Origin: JALXCH01 sp964495805
GTDB taxonomy: Bacteria; Calditrichota; Calditrichia; RBG-13-44-9
Assembly (NCBI GenBank): GCA_964495805.1
Contig: CAZBWV010000103.1
Location: 1-6,860, forward strand
Direction: 5' to 3'
Length of the DNA stretch: 6,860 nucleotides
Position numbers and translations under genes: made by a program
The notes under the pieces: generated by a model
Told to the model about the DNA's origin: nothing
Seen by the model: only the letters and a program-made list of their open reading frames with translations
The model's database searches: none
Shown here: one piece after another, positions 6,300 through 6,860 of the stretch
Numbering within the stretch: the first letter of the stretch is position 1
Layout of the letters: each line of letters starts with the position of its first letter

Positions 6300-6413
6300 A
6301 GGGGTGACTAAAGAGCGAAAAAGAACACATTTTTCCTCCCAACCCAATAAATATATTTCGTAACTTGCTTTATTATGAATCACTGCATTGTAACTCACTT
6401 TTTAGTCACCCCT
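6300..6413. mobile_element. 114-bp AT-rich segment with 19-bp terminal inverted repeats (MITE-like)
   Basis: AGGGGTGACTAAA at 6300-6312 is exactly repeated in inverted form at 6401-6413. The arms extend inward to 19 bp with 17 matches (6300-6318 against 6395-6413; both mismatches are transitions). The ~76-bp middle is AT-rich and carries no ORF. It lies between convergent genes, a tolerated place for insertions. This form suits a transposase-less miniature element, but I see no target-site duplication next to the ends and no second copy in the window. A structured 3' UTR or chromosomal regulatory repeat are alternatives. Confidence 0.4.
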
Positions 6414-6420
6414 ATGTGCA

Positions 6421-6469
6421 GGATCGTGCGTCGGAAGTATTCCGTGAAACATGCACCTTTGCACGGATC
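6421..6469. repeat. Nested hairpin region beside the inverted-repeat element
   Basis: GATCGTGC (6422-6429) pairs with GCACGGATC (6461-6469) with one bulged base, and inside it CGGAA (6432-6436) pairs with TTCCG (6440-6444) around a GTA loop. No T-run follows on either strand, so a classic terminator is unlikely; it lies ~40 nt past the stop of the minus-strand gene and could protect that mRNA's 3' end. Nothing else is evident between 6470 and 6508 except A/T runs. Confidence 0.4.
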
Positions 6470-6508
6470 AACTTTAGTTCAAAAAATTTGACCCATCTAC
6501 AAAATTTT

Positions 6509-6860
6509 TTATTTCACCAGCATCATTTTCTTTACCGAAAAGTAATTATCCGTACGGATGGAATAGAAGTACAATCCGCTGGCCACGGCATTGCCGCCAT
6601 CGTCCCGACCGTCCCATACCAGGGTGTAGGAACCGGGCTGAAGCGAACCCTGATACAGCGAACGCACCTGTTTACCCAACGTATTGAAGATCACCAGTTG
6701 AACCCGCACCATCCCCTCGCGCACGGCGGGAATATCGAAGCGAATGGTGGTGGTGGGGTTGAAGGGATTGGGGTAGTTCTGATGCAACTGGAACGACTCA
6801 GGCAGCAGGTCCTGACGCTGCAGTTGGGTGCCGCTGGCATTGGGAATCACCGATACCGCC
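6509..6860 (-). CDS. C-terminal part of a secreted protein with type A sorting domain (5' partial)
   Basis: The frame runs open to the window edge, so the gene begins outside; the GTG at 6850 is internal. The visible 116 residues are a linker (LPESFQLHQ) and a complete sorting domain: NYPNPFNPTTTIRFDIP, then VQLVIFNTLGKQVRSLYQG, YTLVWDGRDDGGNAVASGLY, and the final SVKKMMLVK. This is the standard form of the C-terminal signal recognised by type IX-like secretion, which is cut off after crossing the outer membrane. The cargo domain, and hence its function, lies outside the window. It matches the tail of the phosphatase at the other edge in architecture but not closely in sequence. It converges with the SxtJ gene. 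Confidence 0.9.
   Translation of the reverse strand, partial: AVSVIPNASGTQLQRQDLLPESFQLHQNYPNPFNPTTTIRFDIPAVREGMVRVQLVIFNTLGKQVRSLYQGSLQPGSYTLVWDGRDDGGNAVASGLYFYSIRTDNYFSVKKMMLVK

Noticed and set aside
5873..6307. 144-codon plus-strand frame overlapping the SxtJ gene and the gap after it
   Set aside because: Out of frame with the recognised membrane protein, no family pattern, and runs into the inverted-repeat segment.
6291..6422. Target-site duplication flanking the 114-bp inverted-repeat segment
   Set aside because: The bases just outside the two ends (ATTAACA and ATGTGCA) share no convincing direct repeat.
1..6860. CRISPR arrays, tRNA or rRNA genes, transposase or phage genes
   Set aside because: No spaced repeat series, cloverleaf, rRNA-like segment or transposase/phage protein pattern was seen.

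Overview
The window looks like bacterial chromosome from the FCB side of the tree. Two secreted proteins, one at each edge, carry the 'NYPNPFN' C-terminal sorting domain linked to type IX-like secretion. That exact motif, together with clear Shine-Dalgarno sites on most genes, fits Calditrichota, KSB1 and related lineages better than classical Bacteroidetes. This placement is an inference from motifs, not a phylogenetic result.

Layout. (1) Positions 1-984 hold the 3' part of a secreted purple-acid-phosphatase-like metallophosphoesterase with a sorting tail. (2) Positions 985-1212 are a non-coding gap with an 11-bp inverted repeat, a tandem TTATTGCA repeat and a candidate promoter. (3) Positions 1213-3849 form a compact same-strand run: an HU/IHF-type DNA-binding protein, a zinc-ribbon/membrane/TPR protein that overlaps it by 8 bp, a 31-residue basic ribosomal protein of the AURKAIP1/COX24 (bS22/mS38) type, and xseA and xseB, the two subunits of exonuclease VII, overlapping by 4 bp. 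A terminator-like hairpin follows xseB. (4) Positions 3987-6230 hold a full-length NodU/CmcH-type O-carbamoyltransferase followed by a small SxtJ-family membrane protein. This pair usually belongs to metabolite or glycan modification. (5) Positions 6231-6508 are a convergent intergenic gap with a 114-bp AT-rich segment bounded by 19-bp inverted repeats (17/19 matching), possibly a non-autonomous mobile element, and next to it a nested hairpin region. (6) Positions 6509-6860 on the minus strand are the 3' end of a second sorting-domain protein.

Working together: the middle run combines nucleoid, ribosome and DNA-repair housekeeping genes, likely co-transcribed from a promoter before the HU gene. 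The carbamoyltransferase/SxtJ pair is probably a separate unit. I see no clearly new defence or mobile system. The best leads are the tiny ribosomal protein gene, which ORF callers easily miss, the carbamoyltransferase/SxtJ module with no visible pathway, and the inverted-repeat-bounded element.
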